From: Sesamum alatum
Lineage: Eukaryota; Streptophyta; Magnoliopsida; Lamiales; Pedaliaceae
Assembly: GCA_034509735.1 (NCBI GenBank)
Contig: JACGWO010000005.1
Location: 26,220,383 to 26,284,382 of the forward strand
DNA length: 64,000 bases
Direction: 5' to 3'
Positions 35,812 through 47,300 of the stretch are shown piece by piece (position 1 is the first letter of the stretch; each line of letters begins with the position of its first letter). A model generated the notes under the pieces. That model made no database searches. It was not told the origin of the DNA and worked only from the letters and a program-made list of their open reading frames with translations. The position numbers and the translations under genes were made by a program.

Positions 35812-36369
35812 GCTGTTTAATTCATTTAATCCAATCTAGTCAAGGCCAATATCTTTAAACAAGTGTTTCCTCCCCCCTACATATCTTACTTGAGGATAGT
35901 ATACAAAATTCCCCTCCAAACCAAAACTCTATATTATGTTTTTCAAAGTTTTGCACAAAAGATTTAAACAGCAAAAACCATGAATTAGTAAAAGAAGTAA
36001 ACAACAGAGTACATGAAACAGGGGGGTAAATTGCAGAACTCAACAGAACTTCTAAATATAAGGGGGACCACCATCACACCAACACAACCATTAGCAAAAT
36101 GAATATTTAACACACTACTCGACAAAAGAGCAATCAAAACAACAACATAAAGTTAAAAAAAAAAAAAGCAGTAAAAAAGCCCTAACAGACCCACATGTCT
36201 CCCATTATTATGATTCTATAAATATTCAAAAGATATTCTCACAATGGCAGATTCATATAACCACAACCATTCAAAACAAAAACCTTTTACATAATCTAAA
36301 AAAAATGTAACGAAGTAAAAAAGGGTAAAGAATCGTACCGTCATTCCTTAGTTTCTTCGCGTTCCTTCA
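35812..36369. other. Spacer upstream of the MULE gene
   Basis: No gene. It may include the MULE 5' end; no inverted terminus was recognised. Confidence 0.35.
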
Positions 36370-36909
36370 ACTCTAGATAGGTCTGTCAATGGGCGAGTAT
36401 CGCCCTACCCAGACCCACACCCAACTAATACTTATGGTTATTTTTCCATACCCTACTCATACCCTACCTGATAAAATACCCATTGGGTCTTACTCAAACT
36501 ATACCCATGAAATTGGGTGGAGTTTGCGTCTTACCCATTTGAGACCCATTTGCTTTTCTCTTTTACAATATGTTTTAGAAAATAGAAGTTCTCAAATTTT
36601 AAAATTTAGATTCAAGTCAAACAATGTACATTACTGAATTAATTTATTAGTAGTATATCATCCGCCAGTAGCTAAAATAGAACTAATTACATAAATTTGC
36701 AACAAGTGTAAATTGATCATATTGAAATTAAAATAATGAACTTGATTTTGTCCAAATGACGAATCGATATTAATTAATTAAAGTTTTGAATAAGATTCTT
36801 AAACTAATCCAAATGATGGACCGATAATATTAATTAATTATGAATCGAGATAACTTCAGAATAAGAATGAAGACGTCAGAGTTGGTAAAAGTAAATGAAA
36901 TTAAGTATA

Positions 36910-38115
36910 GGCAAAATTGTAAAATTAGTCTTGTATGTATTGGGGGTTGGCAAAATTGGTCATGTAACTATAGGACTAGCGATTCTAGTCCCGTATATTT
37001 TAATTTTGTAGCAATTTTGGTCCTTCTGATCAAAATTGATCGAAAATTAAAAAAAATCAATTAGGGCTTAGGGTTTCGCGGTCAGCTGGACAAAAATTAA
37101 ATAGTCAGCATCCAACGTGGATGCTGATGTGGCAAACTCTCCGGGGAGTACTATTTTAGTGCCCCTACGAGCCCTTATCAGCATTTCGATGTTTTCTTCA
37201 CGGTCGGAAATGATGATGGAAGAGTGGCTTCCGTGCTGTTTGGCTGGGAAGAAAAGTCGGGCACCCTGAAATCACCCATCAAGGTTAACAATGGAGACGA
37301 TTATGCATTCATGCGGGTCGGAATTGGGAAAGAGCCTCCCTATCTACGGAGGAGCTCTTCGACAGCAGCGTGATTAAGTCCCTGACGCCACCGCCACGGA
37401 TGCAACTTCCTCGGGCGACAGGGGTTAGTGTAAGCATTTTGACATCTCCCCGAAACCGATTCTGCAAACGAGGAAGATAATCCAAGGCGCCTTCCCTCCG
37501 CGGCACAAGAATGAAGAAATAGACCCTTTTGCTATTGCATTTTTGAATGCTGCCAAAGGAGCAACGGGGCCTCATAGAGGAAACGAAAGATGAGTGAGTG
37601 CTATGTCTAAATCATCAAGCCGAAGGGCGGTGCTGTTGCTTTTTCCGCTCTAGGACTCCCTATATCCATGTGACGAAGAAGATAGAGAGAAAGAGCAACA
37701 ACACAATTTAGAGAATTCTTCACCACCAGCTAATTTCTGCTCAACTCTGTTGGCATCCACAAAAAGCCAGAAGAAATGGAGGTTAAACGACTTCTTCCTA
37801 TTCTAGAGCGCGTTGGAGGATGCGCTGCCATAAAGACCATATGAAGAAGTACACGGTGGCAGCCAGGCACTCGAGAGCCCCACGTCAGCATCAATGTTGG
37901 GTGCTTATTGTTTAATTTTTGTCCAGCTGGCCGACGAAACCCTAAGCCCTAATTTGAATTTTAATTTCTGGCCAACTTTGGTCAGAAGTACCAAAATTGC
38001 TACAAAACTAAAATAAACGGGATTAAAATTGCTACTCCCTTAGTTACATGACCAATTTTCCCAACCCCCCCTCCCCCCCCCCATATATATATGGGACTAA
38101 CTTTACAATTTTTTC
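36910..38115. mobile_element. Pack-MULE nested in the hAT element
   Basis: The long terminal inverted repeats are about 36910-37135 and 37880-38115. Paired stretches include AATTGTAAAATTAGTC with its inverse, GCAATTTTGG with CCAAAATTGC, GGGCTTAGGGTTTCG with the inverse of CGAAACCCTAAGCCC, and GTCCAGCTGG on both sides. The flanks TTAAGTATA (36901-36909) and TAAAGTATA (38116-38124) match at 8 of 9, a Mutator-type 9 bp duplication. The interior is not transposon sequence but a captured host gene fragment. A C-run sits at about 38066-38083 in the right arm. Confidence 0.78.
37186..37870 (+). pseudogene. Captured DUF1645-like host gene fragment
   Basis: Read on the plus strand, the order of conserved blocks fits plant DUF1645 proteins (unknown function, usually intronless): VASVLFGWEEKSGTLKSP near 37215, DDYAFMRVG near 37300, then EELFDSSVIKSLTPPPRMQ (about 37350-37410), FPPRHKNEEIDPFAIAF (about 37492-37545), KKWRLNDFFLF (about 37765-37800) and KDHMKKYTVA (about 37832-37860). 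The blocks lie in different frames with several stops, so this is a broken copy. The family call rests on recall of family motifs. The donor gene is not in this window. Confidence 0.6.
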
Positions 38116-38725
38116 TAAAGTATAATATATCTAATATTCATTTAAATATCTTTAAGTATCCATGTGAAGCATTTGCCTTCAACTTTGATTTGATGATTTT
38201 TGAACAATTTGAGTTCAAACAAATTTTATTTATTCATCTATTAGTCAAATTTAACTAATTTGATTTTCGCCCGTATTTTTTTATTTCCTAAATTGTCAAG
38301 TTAAGTTTTGATTAGTCTAATTAATATGAAAAACTCTAACTATTTGGTCAAAATTTCAATACGTAATCAATGCGAATAAAATATGTCATGAAATGATTAT
38401 ATACTATTTAATTTTTTTAGATATTAAATAAATTTAGTGATTGATTTACTAAATTTACTAATTCAATGGTATTAAATTAATGAATACATTAATATTTTGA
38501 CGCATTGGACTATATCAATACCCATGGGTATTTTACGGTATTAGACCCTATCCATACCTACTCATTTAATTTCATGGGTCTAGGGTAGGGTCTTCTACCC
38601 ATGAAAGTTATTTTTGGGGTATTGGTAGGGTAATACCCTACCCATTGACAAGCCTAACTCTAGACCTTCGCATTCATCTTCGGAGCACAATTTGCACAAT
38701 GAATCTTCAATTAACCAGACAGATT

Positions 38726-39277
38726 GGGTAAGCATCACTTTTGGTCCCTAAACTATGCTATTTATCCATTTTTGGTCCCTCATCTATCCTGCTCATCAGA
38801 TTTGGTCCCTCAAGTTTAAAGATTCCACCATTTTTGGTCGCTCCGTTAAATTTTTTGTTAAAATTAACAGAACTTTTAAAAAGGAAAAATGCATTTGTTC
38901 AAGGGAACTCAAATCTGAGTCTTCACTTTTGAGGTGTTTTGTAAAATTTGGGAGGCTAAAAAATCAAGAACGAACTTGTGGCTCGCTACAACATACTTCA
39001 TGATAAGTAGATTTCGTGTGAGCAAGAACTTAAGCAGCAGACTCGGCCCAGTGGTATGAGGCTTGTTTTGTTACATCTAAGATTCAAGTTCGAGTTTCCT
39101 TGAGCACAAATTAATATTTTTTTTAAGAATTCCGTTAATTTTAATAAAAAATTTAACGGAGGGACCAAAAATGATAAAAACATTAAATTTGAGGGACCAA
39201 ATCTGATGAGTAGAATACATGAGGGACCAAAAGCGAATAAGTGGCATAGTTTAGGGACCACAAGTGATGTTTCCTCT
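38726..39277. mobile_element. Foldback element, 552 bp, Mutator-type TSD
   Basis: The ends are inverse copies: left CATCACTTTTGGTCCCTAAA, and right, inverted, CATCACTTGTGGTCCCTAAA. The arms continue for about 200 bp (GGTCCCTCA, CCGTTAAATTTTTTGTTAAA and so on). AGACAGATT (38717-38725) and AGACGGATT (39278-39286) flank it, matching at 8 of 9. The inner arms carry a tRNA-like stretch (see findings). It lies only 61 bp right of the hAT duplication. Confidence 0.75.
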
Positions 39278-40679
39278 AGACGGATTTGTCGATTTTGTGG
39301 GTTCGTCAATCTAGGGTTTTTGTTCTCTCCCAATTCTCTTTCTTCTCCCAATTCAAACGCCGAGAATGGCCCTAATTTTTTTTACCACAGTCAACAGTCA
39401 ATTTCGGTCAAAAGGGTATTTTTGTCTTCACAGGCTCCAAAATCGCTTCAATACGCATGAGGGGGCAGCGTACTACATTTTTTGGAACAGAGTGGATTTT
39501 TTTTATAATTTATTTATTACAGGGGGTAAATTGTTTTTTACCCTATATATATGTATATATATATGATGTGAGCAAAAAGAGTTCAATCAAGTTGATTTCT
39601 TGGACTCGAGCGGGGTGGGGTTGAGTTTCTGCAAGCTAGGGAATGGGGACCTCTAAGAAGAGTGTTAGCACTCCGACACTCAAGTCAGTAAACAGTTGTG
39701 GAAGAAATAAGCTTGAATGTAATGAGAAAGTAAAAAAAAAAATCGTGTGAAGGGAGCATAAAGTGTGCTTAGTGTAAACAAAGAGAATAGTTTGTGAGCT
39801 TAGAGAGAGCAGAAAAACATTTGTTGAACTTGAGAAGGCAACAAAACCCGTCCCTCCATACCAGCCAAGGGGGCTGGTGTTTATAGAGGAGTTTTCTTGA
39901 GAGGGAAGGACTCTTCGTGGCCTTGAACTCTTGGAGGGTCAGTTACCCGACCTTCCTAGATTCCTGCGAGGCAAGGCCTCCTGACAACTAGGAGGTAGTT
40001 GGCAGAAATTTTGGATGTCTTCCCAGATTTTCAGGGAGGCGATTGTGGACCTGCCTCCCGGATTCAGAGTAGGTGGTCGCAAGATCCTTGCTCGGATAAG
40101 GAAAGAGTTGGATAACTTTATTCATCATTCGTAGACGGGTCACACCCCCTTCTGTGGGCCTTCCTTCTTTGGGCCTTTTTTTTTTGGGGGGGGGGCCTGG
40201 TTAGGTTAGGCCTGGTCTTGACTTCCTTCGGGGGGCCCTGATCTGGTCCTTCCTGGGCCTGGTCTTGACTACCTCCGGGGGGCCTGATCCAGTCCTTCCC
40301 TGGGCCTGGAGGTACAAATTGGGGCCCATTGGGGGGTACATTATGCCTTGCAATCCTTTGAGCTTGTGCAATTTATTTCTTTCTTTTAGACCATTTAGGC
40401 CTCTTTGTGCCAACCATTTTTATGCACATCATTTAGTCCCCTCCACTCTGAGGGGGAGAGATTGCAGTTGATCCCCCTTAGAGTAGGAGTCTTCTAGGGG
40501 CCGCAAAGGGGCCTTTGATCCTCAAGACTTTGTTACTTATTAGAGGAGGCGTTTTCTCCTCACAGAGACAAGAGACTGGTCTGAAGAGGGAGTCCTTTAT
40601 TCTTTTGTGCCTTCTTGCAAAGGAATATTAGCAGCATAGGTATGTATAGGAAGAGAAGAGCTTACTTCGTACCTGGAAA

Positions 40680-41480
40680 GAGCAGGGTTTTCAGAAGTTG
40701 CATGCTCGGAGCAAGGCCTATGTCTCTCCATGGAAGAGGGCTTGTATGCCCCAACGAATGAGAGCTTGTATGCCTCAAGGGATGAGGGCTTATTTGAGAG
40801 TGCCTACTCGGTGCAAGACATAGGGACTTTGCCAGAAGAGGAATAAGTGTCCCCCCGAAGTAGGGCTTACGTGCCTGCGTAGAATAGAGCTTATGTACTT
40901 CTCCGGAGAAGGACCTAGGTGCCTGCCCGAAGGAGGGCTTGTGTGCCTGTGTGGAACACAGGGCTTTTTGTGCCTGCACGGAATGGAGCTTAAACGTCCC
41001 CCGGAGAAGTGCCTAGGTTCCTGCCCGAAGGAGGACTTGGATGCCTCTGCGGAGGAGGGCTTATGTGCCTGTGTGGAAGACAGGGATTTTTTACTCCTTT
41101 TTGCGAGACGATGGTGCCTGCTTGAAGCAGGCTTGTCTTAATGAATGCCAGCAGGGCTTTATACATGTCTTCTTGCCAAGAGCAAAAAATATAAGTGTAG
41201 ATATCTGCATTTGAGAATTCTTTCCAACAAATAGAGTTACTCGTGAAAGTAATATTTTGCACAAAGAAGGGTTCAACCTATTTGACAATATCTTGTCTTG
41301 AGGGGGTCCTGCTCGGACGTAGGACTTATTTTTTAAAGGGTTCCTGCTTGGGAGGGTAGGAAAATGTCCTTCCGAGGGATCCTGCTTGGGGGCAGGATTT
41401 ATGCTTGGGGTGGCTCCTGCCGGGGGACAGGAAAATGTCTCTGAGAAGGCTCCTGCCTGGGCAAGACTTATTGTGCCTCC
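40680..41480 (-). repeat. Degenerate tandem repeats in the TR-GAG interior
   Basis: Repeating text on the plus strand: GGAGGGCTTGTGTGCCTG, GGAGGACTTGGATGCCT, GGAGGGCTTATGTGCCTG, GGCTCCTGCC and so on, with a spacing of about 35-45 bp. Open frames here are repeat products. It lies between gag and the 3' LTR, where an autonomous element would have pol. Confidence 0.55.
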
Positions 41481-41492
41481 ATGGAGGAGGGT

Positions 41493-42700
41493 TTATTCCT
41501 CGAGGGCTGCATGGAGTAAGGTCTCGCCCTCTTGTTCATTACATTTTTCACCAAAGACTTTGTTCTTATACTCCCTAGCCTCCTCTAAGTTAATGTATTT
41601 TTGGGTTCGGGCTAGGAGATTGTCAAAATTGAGAGCAGGCTTCTTTGCTAAGGACTTGAAAAAATCCCCATCTTGCAATCCCTGCGTAAACGCACAAGTT
41701 AATACCTCATAGGGGGCAGAAGGGACCTCTAGGGTCACTAAGTTAAAACGTTGGAGATACTCCCTCAATGATTCTTCTTCTTCTTGTTGTATTAAAAAAA
41801 ATGCTCATGGTCGTCTTCTAGCGTCATTTACTATTGGCAAATTGATGTAGAAAGAGAGAGCGGAATTCTCCAAGTGATCGAATTGATCCCGTGGGTAATT
41901 CATTGAACCACTGTTGAGCGAAAGTGGTGACGAACACGCGACATTTGATTCCGTCTGGATATCTGTGCAGGAGAGCTGCATTTTCGAACTGGGACAAGTG
42001 TTCTTGTGGGTCGTTAGTCCCATCATACTCCGCAATAGCTGGTGTTCAGCAATTGAGAGAGAGGTCGTCTGCCATGAGCTCCTCACTAAAAGGGATGCCG
42101 CCTTGGGCCTCCAACAGGATTCCCATGATCCTATGCTGAACATCCTGCAAAATCTTATGCAAACGCTCTAGTTGAGCCTCCCAATGAGGGGGAGCTTCAC
42201 TCTGCGTTAGGGGGGGGGGGGGGAGGGGGGAGGAGTTGGACACCCCTCGGGGAGCATTGGGGCCTCCGTTCAGAGGGAGCCCGCCTTCTTCTGGACCTTC
42301 CGCTGCTAGGGGGGCTCCTTGAGGCATGGGAGCCATAGCCGCCTAAGGTGCTGCAGTTAACACAGCCAGCTACGTCCGGATGGCTGATGTGATCATCTGT
42401 TGAATAGTTGCCAACAACACTGGGGATAGCCTCTTAGAAGAGGTATCTGAGGAGGTTCTATCGCGTGGAGGGCCTGATAGTGGATCTGGGGGACCTCGAC
42501 GGGGGCCTCGGCAGCTAGAGGGGCTACTAGAGGCTTCGGGGCCATAGACATCAAAGGTGCAGAGGTTGCCGCTGCCAATTGCGTTCATACGGTGGAGGTA
42601 ATCATTTATTGGATAGCCGCCATCAGTCTTGGGGACAACCTATCAAAGGAGGTGTCCGAGGGGGTACTGTCCCGCGTGGGGTCTGACAGCGGTTTGGATG
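41493..42700 (-). pseudogene. Gypsy gag remnant (Retrotrans_gag type)
   Basis: Minus strand. The best block is the C-terminal part of the gag domain (41493-41768): SLREYLQRFNLVTLEVPS-like text, then TCAFTQGLQDGDFFKSLAKK and NLLARTQKYINLEEA. Upstream blocks are PAIAEYDGTNDPQEHLSQFE-type text (about 41980-42060), a proline-rich N-terminus (42046-42336), and a diverged duplicate of that N-terminal region (42370-42690). Stops and frameshifts lie between them, for example near 42046 and 41800. It would have formed the particle shell; this copy cannot. Confidence 0.75.
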
Positions 42701-43748
42701 AACCAGAAAGTTCGTCCCCAGCATGCCCGAGGGGGTTAGCGGGGCACCCCCACCACCTGCAACACTGGAGGGTGGCGGCTCCGGCCGTCTTCTACTTGTC
42801 TAGCCCGCTGTTAGGGGTTTCTATTGTCCTCACGTCTTAGTTCTGTGTGCCCACAGACGACGCCAATTGATGTGAGCAAAAAGAGCTCAATCAAGTTGAT
42901 TTCTTGGACTCGAGCGGAGTGGGCTTGAGTTTCTTCAAGCTAGGGAAAGGGGACCTGCAAGAAGAGCGTTAACACTTCGACGCTCAAGTCAGTAAACAGT
43001 TGTGGAAGAAATAAGCTTCAATGTAATGAGAAAGTAAAAAGAAATCGTGTAAAGTGAGCATAAAGTGTACTTAGTGTAAACAGAGAGAAGAGCTTGTGAG
43101 GTTAGCGAGTAGAAAAACGTTGTTGAACTTGAGAAGGCAGCAAAACCCATCCCCCAATACCAGCCAAGGGAGCTGGTATTTATAGAGGAGTTTTCTTGAG
43201 CGGGAAGGACTCTTCGTGGCCTTGAACTCTTGGAGCTCAGTTACCCGACCTTCCTAGAGTCTTGAGGGGCAAGGCCTCTTGACAAGTAGGAAGTAGTTGG
43301 CAGGAATCTTGGATGTCTTCCTAGATTTTCAAAGAGGCGGTTGTGGACTCCCCCCTCCCCCCGGATTCGGAGGAGGTGGTCGCAGGATCCTTGTTTGGAT
43401 AAGGAAAGGATTGGATAACCTTATCCTTCCTTCGTAGCCGGGTCAGACTCTCTTCTGTGGGCCTCCCTTATGCGGCCCTTCCTTCCCTGGGCCTTCTTTC
43501 TGGATGGGCTTGGTTAGGTTAGGTTGGTCTTGACTTACTTCGGGGGGGCCTGGTCCGATCCTTCCTGGGTCTGGTCTTGACTACCTTCGGAGGGCCTGAT
43601 CCGGTCCTTCCCTGGGCTTGGAGGTATAAATTGGATCCCCTTGGGAGGTACTTTATGCATTGCATTCTTTTGGACTTGTGCGATCTATTTCTTTCTTTTA
43701 GACCATTTGAGCATCTTTGGGCTAGTCATTTTTATGCACATCAATATA

Positions 43749-44309
43749 TATCATATATAAATAATATATGGTTAATTAGTTATATATATAATTAATTATA
43801 TATTTAGCTTTCTCTCTTTTTATTTACTTGTTTTTTTTTTTTTTTTAAATTCAATTAACCAAATCGAAGCAAGAAAGTTCTGTAAGTTGCCGATAAACCG
43901 ACTAATTTGATTCGTTATTTGGTATGCAAGTTCGACGTACCAACCTTTTGATTCGATTCGATTCGATTTGATTTTACCGGATGCACACCCTTAGTAACTA
44001 AAGTAGAGACTAAGCCAACAGCCATACACCATACATTAACTTGTGCGAATAATCTGCAATAATTCCATAAGAAAAAAGAATCATCTGCAGCAAAGTACAG
44101 TTGCTACAAGAGAACCTAGTTACAGACATGTTAGTAAAATTTAGAATGTTTCTCTCAGACAGACAAAAAACATTAACCTACACACATATATATCTGCTGG
44201 TCAAACATATACAAGGGCCATTGCAGTGCGTGGCCGAGATGTGCAGAAGAATGTACTGTTACATACAAAAAATGGCATATACACGTACTAGAGTCGACCT
44301 TTTCCGCCT
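43749..44309. other. AT-rich spacer and CNGC 3' UTR
   Basis: No gene. It has (TA)n at 43744-43800, a T-run, and ATTCGATTCGATTCGATTT at about 43951-43970 followed by GGATGCACACCC, which resembles a transposon terminus. The 3' UTR of the channel gene should lie in the last 200-300 bp. Confidence 0.4.
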
Positions 44310-47300
44310 TCAAGACGACGAGCTATGTGGCGGGCTTGAGGAATCAGCACGCCCCATTCGCTTCTTCCTGTATCTCCATGCAACTTGAATCCGTCTAGCT
44401 GCAATTCCTCGCCAGTAAGGCGATTCGTACCTGCAACCGAAAAAGGTTGTGTACCATTTACGTGTGATTGCGCAGTTTGTGCATGGATCTAAGAGATGGA
44501 AATTACCTTATGGCACCTTGAACACGCGGACTTCTCAAGAATCGTGCGAAAAGACTGGTCACTTCTTCAAGATCCACAGCTCGCAGAACAAAGGCCTCGA
44601 CGTTTGTTACACATCTAACCAGCCTGTTGCTCAGCAATCTGTGTCCGGGAATCCTGATTCTCTTACCATCTGGAAAATAGGAGTAGGCAATGCTTATTGT
44701 TCATGTAATAAGAGATTGGTGAGATTATAAGATGAAATGGTACATGTTTTATGTACATTATGGTACACAGTAGAGTGAGTACTAGATTAGACGTGAACCT
44801 AGCATTTCACTGATTTTTCTTACATGGGCCGGGTGTGAAAATACCAAACAGTGCAGATCATGCCACGTCAGCATACTGCGAGTCTTGCTGCTCGTGTGAC
44901 TTAATTCTTACCTTATGGTTGTACAAGACAAAATCCCATTTCACCTGATGAAACCTTGTCATAAGGACAAGATGCTTCGTTTTCTATCCAGACGGACAAT
45001 GATGTTTCCTTTTGACATTTTGTCAAACTTTTATTGAACGATTTGAAATGAAGTTGGTATTGCATTGTTAGAGGTTACACGTAAAGCAAACGAGAAAAAT
45101 ACTAAAAACGCGTCGTCTGCAGTCGTACCTTTATTTATCGAAGAATGTTCAAGGCACCAGGTGAGAAGTTCTTCTCCACAAGCATCACCTTCGGACAAAG
45201 GAACAACAATCTGATCTTCCCCAATGCTCTCCATCTTTCCTCGAATTATAAAAACCATTTTATCAACAAGACCGCCACGAAATAAGATTTTACTGCCTTT
45301 GATGTATGTTTTTGTTCGCAGCCTCTCGCATATAGCATCCATAATAGGTTCATCCAACAGCTGAAAAATTCGGACCTGTATTTACAGAACAAACGAAATT
45401 CATCACAGCAAATATTAAAGATACTGTCTGAAAGATAGCAAAGATTTGTTTAGTAATGTTATTGTCTTCCTTCTGTTTAATGTGGTCCGAACGACATGCT
45501 GATCCTCTGTACAAGAACATTAATTCACAGTACTAACTGTCTTGATAAAACTTACTTTCTTGACGAATTTAAAGAGATGACGCCTTATATCTCGTTGAAG
45601 GTCTTCTGGTAAATTCTCCATCAGCATTTCCTCGTTTACTCCTCTAGTGGCCGCCCAATTAAAGCGTTCTGAGTCTCGAACTTGCCTGCATGTAAAAGGC
45701 ACCATACACACACACAAAGAGACGAGGACAAGCTCTTAGACAGAAACAGCTACCAAAGAGGTACTACGTAGAAACAAACAATCCTTAATTCCAACAGAAA
45801 TAGAAATGATCTTATGGGACCTTCTTAGTTGTTCAGGCAAGCGACGATGGCTCATCCACTGCTCAACATCACGACGTCTCAAAGACATTTCGAGCCTCCT
45901 GAGAACGAATATAAGCTTTCCATTGGTGGATAAAGTAGAAAAAACGTAAAGTCCAGCAAATGTGATGTGAATGAATGAACTGCAAAGAGAAGTCACATGT
46001 ACAGATTGAGGAGTAAAGTCGTACCTGCGTCCAAGAGCCTGGAGAAAATTCTGCATATTTCCGATGAGCAGAGCGAAAAGCAGGAGACCGATGCCTATGA
46101 TGGCCATCGTGAAAAGAACTTCCGACTCATAATAGCTCGGAACTTGATTCCCAGCCAGAGTACTAATTTGCTGGAAAACAACCACAAGATGGATTTGTGT
46201 GAGTCAGAATATAAAGAAAAGTTCGATATTTAACTAATCGTGTTACAGGCAAACTCAGATGGTTCAAAAATCTGTTTTCAAGGCAAATGACAGAACTGGA
46301 ATCATGCTACAATCGAGAATCCTTAAACTAAAAAGTCATTGTATCTTGCACTATTGTCTGTTACAAAGGAATAACTTTCTTGACAGTTTCTTTAAAATTT
46401 CTACAGAGCAGCCTCAAACTAGGTTTCAGGCTTTCATTCTTTTCTCAAAGTACAATAAAGACCTGGAATTGGATCAAAAAATGTTGTAAGAATTTAGGGG
46501 TACCACATAAAAGTACCTGGAATCCCCAAAACAACGAGTACACGTATTTCGTCACTAAACTTTTGTGGGTGGTCAGATTGACAGCATTTTCATAAATTCC
46601 AAAGTCGAAGCCATCTTTCCCGAAACAAGCAGTTGCATTCTCATTGTGCTTCCAAAGCTCCCATGTTGGATCATTCTCAAACCTCCGATAATCATTTCCA
46701 TGCCCGCAGTCGATGAATTCCATACACCTTGTAATGTTGCTGTAGTGACAGGCATCTCGAAAGCATTGATTGACTCTCTTGACACAAGTAAATTAAGCAA
46801 TAAGTCGCCATGCAACGTCATTAAAAGGACACCATGATGTTGTTCTTGACATATTGAAACATAAGACCAACAAGATAATGTTTAAGAAAAAGACCGACCT
46901 GGAGGCCTAAGAGATACCAGCATGAGCCGACCACATGGCCAGCCAAAACGAAGGTGAAGAGATTGACGAAAAAATTTGACCATGCCGACTCAAAAATGAA
47001 GGCAGTCGGGGAAAAACCAGCAACCAAAGGGAAGAACCTGCACAGCCTAGGAATATACTGAACAAGAATGGCTGCCCGTAGAAGATTTTTCGCATAATTG
47101 GCACCAGATGCTCCCATGGAATCTGGTAAGATCATTAATATGATAATCTACAGAAATCAAATAACATAGTTTCAGTAGCTTTCGTTATAGCGAACTACTA
47201 TTTGACCTCTTAATATAACTCATGAGATCAAGAAAGAGGAACACCAAATCGTGATCCGTTGAGACAAAGCAATAAACAACAGAAGCCCTATTAGAAGTTG

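Larger units (their letters stand above)
36378..38656. mobile_element. Non-autonomous hAT element, TSD ACTCTAGA
   Basis: The left end TAGGTCTGTCAATGGG (36378) and the inverse of the right end, TAGGCTTGTCAATGGG (38641-38656), are terminal inverted repeats with 14 of 16 identical. A perfect 8 bp duplication ACTCTAGA flanks them (36370-36377 and 38657-38664), the size expected for hAT. The subterminal parts repeat CCCTACCC, ACCCATTGGG and similar motifs, typical of plant hAT ends. There is no hAT transposase. A Pack-MULE sits inside at 36910-38115; without it the element is about 1.06 kb. Confidence 0.88.
39564..43743 (-). mobile_element. TR-GAG-type non-autonomous gypsy element, TSD ATATA
   Basis: The direct LTRs 39564-40431 (868 bp) and 42868-43743 (876 bp) both start TGATGTGAGC and end GCACATCA, flanked by ATATA (39559-39563 and 43744-43748). 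The target is a TA repeat, so the duplication is less telling. On the minus strand the 5' LTR is followed by ATTGGCGTCGTCTGTGGG (42850-42867), a primer site type of plant gypsy elements; the 3' LTR is preceded by the purine-rich GAGTGGAGGGGAC. The 2.4 kb interior holds a gag remnant and a repeat-rich stretch but no protease, reverse transcriptase or integrase. This is the layout of a terminal-repeat element with a gag domain. Confidence 0.82.

Noticed and set aside
40680..41262. Possible coding repeats (ProSer-rich protein)
   Set aside because: The repeats lie between gag and the 3' LTR of a non-autonomous element and are open in several frames.
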